Of a stretch of 64,000 bases of DNA, positions 60,955 to 64,000 are shown one piece after another. How positions within the stretch are numbered: position 1 is the stretch's first letter; the number at the start of each line of letters is the position of its first letter. The translations under genes were made by a program, and so were the position numbers. Source of the DNA: Alloboseaceae bacterium BT-24-1 (GTDB lineage Bacteria; Pseudomonadota; Alphaproteobacteria; Rhizobiales; Beijerinckiaceae); NCBI GenBank assembly GCA_025846845.1, contig JAOYTL010000014.1, positions 1-64,000 of the forward strand. Reading direction: 5' to 3'. The notes under the pieces were generated by a model that saw nothing but the letters and a program-made list of their open reading frames with translations, made no database searches and was not told the DNA's origin.

Positions 60955-61566
60955 ATGAATCTCGGCTCGAACCAGCGCGTCAGCGGACGCAGCTATCTCG
61001 ACGGGCAATGCCTGATCGCCATGCCGGGCATGAGCGACCCGCGCTTCGCCCGCAGCGTCGTCTATCTCTGCGCCCATTCCGAGGATGGCGCGATGGGCAT
61101 CATCGTCAACAAGCCGGCGGCCGATACGCGCTTTCCCGAATTGCTCGTCCAGCTCGACGTGATCCCGCCCGACCAGGCGATTCGCCTGCCGAGCCAGGCC
61201 GAGAAGGTGAAGGTCCTGCGCGGCGGACCGGTCGAGACCAAGCGCGGCTTCGTCCTGCACAGCGCCGACTTCTTCCTGGAATCGGCGACGCTGCCGATCG
61301 ACGACGGCATCTGCCTGACTGCGACGCTCGACATCCTGCGCGCCATCGCCGTCGGCACCGGGCCGGAGAGCGCGGTGCTGGCGCTCGGCTATGCCGGCTG
61401 GGGAGCAGGCCAGCTCGAATCCGAGATCCAGTCCAATGGCTGGCTGCATTGTGAGGCTGATGCCGCGCTGCTGTTCGACGACGCGCTCGACACCAAGTAC
61501 ACCCGCGCGCTCGGCAAGCTCGGCATCGATCCGGCCTTCCTGTCGAAGGACGCCGGGCACGCCTGA
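60955..61566 (+). CDS. YqgE/AlgH-family protein
   Basis: 203 residues. Family markers: GQCLIAMPGMSDPRFARSVV near 17-36, HSEDGAMGIIVNKP near 41-54, LRGGPVETKRGFVLHS near 84-99, and LGYAGWGAGQLESEI near 143-157. Function is not established (older links to alginate regulation exist). It starts about 216 bases after the DsbD-like gene, in a divergent arrangement. A multi-hairpin repeat follows the stop. Confidence 0.9.
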   Translation: MNLGSNQRVSGRSYLDGQCLIAMPGMSDPRFARSVVYLCAHSEDGAMGIIVNKPAADTRFPELLVQLDVIPPDQAIRLPSQAEKVKVLRGGPVETKRGFVLHSADFFLESATLPIDDGICLTATLDILRAIAVGTGPESAVLALGYAGWGAGQLESEIQSNGWLHCEADAALLFDDALDTKYTRALGKLGIDPAFLSKDAGHA

Positions 61567-61568
61567 AG

Positions 61569-61680
61569 AGCGTCATGCTCGGGCTCGGCCCGAGCATCTC
61601 AGGCCGGAAGAGGTTCCAATCAGAACCTGCTCGTCACGAGATTCTCGGGTCTGCGCTTCGCTTCGCCCGAGAATGACGCT
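61569..61680. repeat. composite repeat with three hairpins between yqgE and the EAL gene
   Basis: AGCGTCAT and ATGACGCT bound the unit. Inside lie three stems: TGCTCGGG/CCCGAGCA around CTCGG; AGGTTC/GAACCT around CAATCA; and ATTCTCGGG/CCCGAGAAT around 16 bases. Arrangement resembles REP/BIME elements. It separates two convergent genes and could end transcription in both directions. Confidence 0.8.
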
Positions 61681-61686
61681 GCCCGC

Positions 61687-64000
61687 TTACGCCGCCTCGA
61701 ACGTCGAGCTCGACGCTCCCACCAGCCGGCGCGCCTCCGCCGCCGTCATCGGCTGGCCGAAGGTGTAGCCCTGCGCGTACTGGCAGCCGAGCTGGTAGAG
61801 CTCGATCGCGTCCGATTCGGTCTCGGCGCCTTCGGCGACGACGTCCATTTGCAGGTCGCCGGCGAGCTGGACGATCGAGCGCAGGATCACCGGCGGCTTG
61901 CCGTTGCCCATCTGGCGCACGAAGCTCTGGTCGATCTTGATGGTGTCGAACGGGAAGCGCTGCAGATAGGACAGCGAGGAATAGCCGGTGCCGAAATCGT
62001 CGAGCGAGAGCCCTGCGCCGAGATCGCGGATGCGGCTGAGCATCTGCGCCGCATATTCCGGGTTCTCCATCACCAGGCTCTCGGTGATTTCGAGCTTGAG
62101 CGTGCCGGGCAGCACGCGCCGGCGCGCCAGCACGGCTTTGACGTCCCGCAGCAGGTCGTGGCGCAGCAGCTGGCGGCTGGAGACGTTGACGCTGGCGAAG
62201 ATCGGCGGGTCGACTTCGAGCGCGGCCTGCCAGGCGGCGAGCTCGCGCGCGGTGCGGTCCATCACGTAGACGCCGAGATCGACGATCAGCCCGCTCTCCT
62301 CGGCGATCGCGAGGAAGTCCTGCGGCAGCAGCCGGCCCTCGCGCGGATGGTCCCACCGCATCAGCGCCTCGAAGCCGGCGATGGTCCGGTCCTCCAGCCT
62401 GACGATAGGCTGGTACATGACCTGGATCTCGCCACGCTCGATCGCCCGGCGCAGGTCGCTTTCGAGCGCGAGGCGGTCGTTGCGATCGCTGCGCATCGCC
62501 GGGACGAAGACTTCGACCAGGTTGCCGCCCTGGTTCTTGGCATGCGCCATGGCGAGCTCGGCGTTCTTGAGCGCGTCGTCCTTGCGTGCCGTCGGCGTTC
62601 CGTCGAAGAGCGCGAGCCCGATCGACGGCGTCAGCACGATCTCGCGCTCGGCGAAGGTGATCGGTGTCGAGACGGCGCGGCGGATCAGCTCGGCCAGGGC
62701 CAGCACGCGTTCGGGATCGTTCTCCGAGACCAGGATCATCGCGAAGATGTCGCCGCCGATCCGCGCCAGCGTGTCCTGCGTCCTGAGCAGGCGGCCGAGG
62801 CGGCGCGCCAGCGTCAGCAGGATCGAATCGCCGGCCGAGAAGCCGACCGATTCGTTGACCTGCTTGAAGCGGTCGATGTCGATCACGATCACGGTCGGGC
62901 GGATGGCGTCGTCGGCGCGGCTGAAGCCGAACACCGCGGTGAGGCGGTCCTGGAACAGTTCGCGGTTGGGCAGGCCGGTCAGGTTGTCGTGCACGGCGTC
63001 GTGCAGCATGCGCTCCTGCGCCGTGCGCTGCTCGGTGACGTCGGCCAGCGTGCCGATGACGCGGATGACTTCGCCGTCCGAACCGATGACCGGCCGGGCC
63101 TTCAGGCTGAACCAGTGATAGGCGCCGCTCGCGGCGCGCAGGCGGAAGTCGAGCTGCAGTTTGCCCCGGCGCTGCTCGATCACCGCGTCGAGCGAGACCC
63201 GGTAGCGGTCGCGATCGGCGACGTGCATGTGTTCGAGCCAGCGTGCGGCCGAGCCCTCGAGCGCGCCCTTGGACAGGCCGAGCAGCGTCTCGGTCTGCGG
63301 CGAAACGAAGATCTTGTCGGCGGAGACGTCCCAGTCGAAGACGAGGTCGCCGGAGCCCGCGAGCGCGAGGGCCTGCCGTTCGGTGTCGGAGACCAGCCCC
63401 TGACCCAGTGCGCCGCCGGCGAAGGCGTGCTGCACCACGGTGAAACCGATCAGCAGCACGATCAGGATGAGGCCGCCGATCAGGGCCGGCGGCACGAGAT
63501 CGCGCGTGACCTGGCCGACCACCGTGAAGCCCGCCGCAGTGACCCAGACCAGCAGCAGGAACCAGGTCGGGATCAGCATCACCGCCCGCTCATAGCCATG
63601 GGTGGCGAGGTGCAGGATCAGCACGAAGCCGATGCCGGCGACGGCCGCGATCGAGATGCGCGCGATGCCGGATGCCATCGGCGCGTCGAAGACCGCAAGC
63701 CCGATCAGCCCGGCGAGGCCGAGGATCCAGATGAAGGTGATGTGGCTGTAGCGCACATGCCAGCGCGACAGGTTGAGATAGGCAAAGAGGAAGACGAGCA
63801 GCGTCGCGGCCAGAACCACCTCGGCGCCGGCGCGGTATATTCGCTCGATCGCCGGGGTCAGCGGGAAGATGCGCTGGAAGAAGCCGAAATCGAGCCCCGC
63901 ATAGGCCAGCACCGCCCAGGCCAGCGCCGCCGCGGCCGGGAAGATCACGGCGCCCTTGACCACGAAGATGATGGTCAGGAACAGCGCGAGCAGGCCGGCG
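61687..64000 (-). CDS. membrane PAS-GGDEF-EAL protein, degenerate GGDEF (partial at right edge)
   Basis: At least 771 residues; the frame is still open at the right edge and reads hydrophobic sequence (AGLLALFLTIIFVV) before the GTG at 63963, so the true start is probably outside. Order: about six membrane helices, PAS domain (ALAGSGDLVFDWDVS..., RVIGTLADVTEQR), GGDEF domain and EAL domain. The GGDEF motif reads RIGGDIFAMI: the catalytic Glu is replaced by Ile, so cyclase activity is unlikely. The EAL half is complete (FEALMRW, SVNVS, EITES, LDDFGTGYSS, IKIDQSF, AEGAET), predicting an active c-di-GMP phosphodiesterase with the GGDEF as regulator. Confidence 0.9.
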   Translation of the reverse strand, partial: AGLLALFLTIIFVVKGAVIFPAAAALAWAVLAYAGLDFGFFQRIFPLTPAIERIYRAGAEVVLAATLLVFLFAYLNLSRWHVRYSHITFIWILGLAGLIGLAVFDAPMASGIARISIAAVAGIGFVLILHLATHGYERAVMLIPTWFLLLVWVTAAGFTVVGQVTRDLVPPALIGGLILIVLLIGFTVVQHAFAGGALGQGLVSDTERQALALAGSGDLVFDWDVSADKIFVSPQTETLLGLSKGALEGSAARWLEHMHVADRDRYRVSLDAVIEQRRGKLQLDFRLRAASGAYHWFSLKARPVIGSDGEVIRVIGTLADVTEQRTAQERMLHDAVHDNLTGLPNRELFQDRLTAVFGFSRADDAIRPTVIVIDIDRFKQVNESVGFSAGDSILLTLARRLGRLLRTQDTLARIGGDIFAMILVSENDPERVLALAELIRRAVSTPITFAEREIVLTPSIGLALFDGTPTARKDDALKNAELAMAHAKNQGGNLVEVFVPAMRSDRNDRLALESDLRRAIERGEIQVMYQPIVRLEDRTIAGFEALMRWDHPREGRLLPQDFLAIAEESGLIVDLGVYVMDRTARELAAWQAALEVDPPIFASVNVSSRQLLRHDLLRDVKAVLARRRVLPGTLKLEITESLVMENPEYAAQMLSRIRDLGAGLSLDDFGTGYSSLSYLQRFPFDTIKIDQSFVRQMGNGKPPVILRSIVQLAGDLQMDVVAEGAETESDAIELYQLGCQYAQGYTFGQPMTAAEARRLVGASSSTFEAA

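Overview
The window looks like chromosomal DNA of a high-GC alphaproteobacterium of the Hyphomicrobiales. Support comes from lineage-typical small families (proteins matching DUF2093, DUF4170, DUF6101 and DUF3035 from memory), a TIGR01459-type HAD protein, an alphaproteobacterial Kdo transferase/LpxK cluster, a kinase-fold ThrB next to IspH, HWE-type signalling and Flp/Tad pilin genes. A Bosea-like genus is my best guess, but that is an inference from gene content and repeat style, not a database result. No rRNA, tRNA, CRISPR array or intact transposon was seen.

Layout. 1-6.4 kb: end of an unknown gene, an omega-amino-acid:pyruvate aminotransferase, a membrane-anchored TPR protein, a degenerate EAL protein resembling TipF, a HAD hydrolase and a CheY-like receiver. 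6.6-17.5 kb: a housekeeping run on the plus strand: MaoC hydratase, ribF, ileS, lspA, a DUF3035-like lipoprotein or periplasmic protein, two M16 peptidases (one with and one without the zinc motif) and mutL. 17.5-18.8 kb: a lower-GC islet with a Fic protein and a small partner gene. 18.8-31.7 kb: rsmD and an rluB-type synthase with very long disordered arms, tadA, a GNAT, an M15-like secreted peptidase, a TSUP transporter with a divergent ArsR regulator, a patatin, a fluoroacetate-dehalogenase-like hydrolase coupled to a VapBC toxin-antitoxin pair, purD, xseA and an SGNH esterase.

31.7-43.4 kb: an envelope and cofactor section: dienelactone hydrolase, DUF2093, lpxK, waaA, DUF374 acyltransferase, DUF4170, a CysQ-like phosphatase, DUF6101, ubiA, rsmE, a YbdK-type carboxylate-amine ligase and gshA. 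43.5-46 kb: a Flp pilin and three TadE/TadG-like proteins, one with a beta-sandwich-like C-terminal half. 46-54 kb: LysR regulator divergent from a DUF1127 gene, a chemoreceptor, DUF937 protein, MATE exporter and CPA2 antiporter. 54-64 kb: ispH, thrB, rnhA, an HWE histidine kinase facing a receiver protein, GNAT, small membrane protein, 1-Cys peroxiredoxin, DsbD-N-like protein, YqgE/AlgH and a large PAS-GGDEF-EAL protein that runs off the right edge.

The most unusual signal is a family of long palindromic intergenic repeats. One copy (near 9900-10034) sits inside ileS and is translated in frame, adding about 45 residues to isoleucyl-tRNA synthetase; a relative lies between thrB and rnhA. Other palindromes border ribF, rluB, rsmE (supplying its stop codon) and yqgE. 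The second main theme is toxin-antitoxin style modules in unusual settings: fic behind a terminator-like hairpin, and vapBC start/stop-coupled to a dehalogenase.
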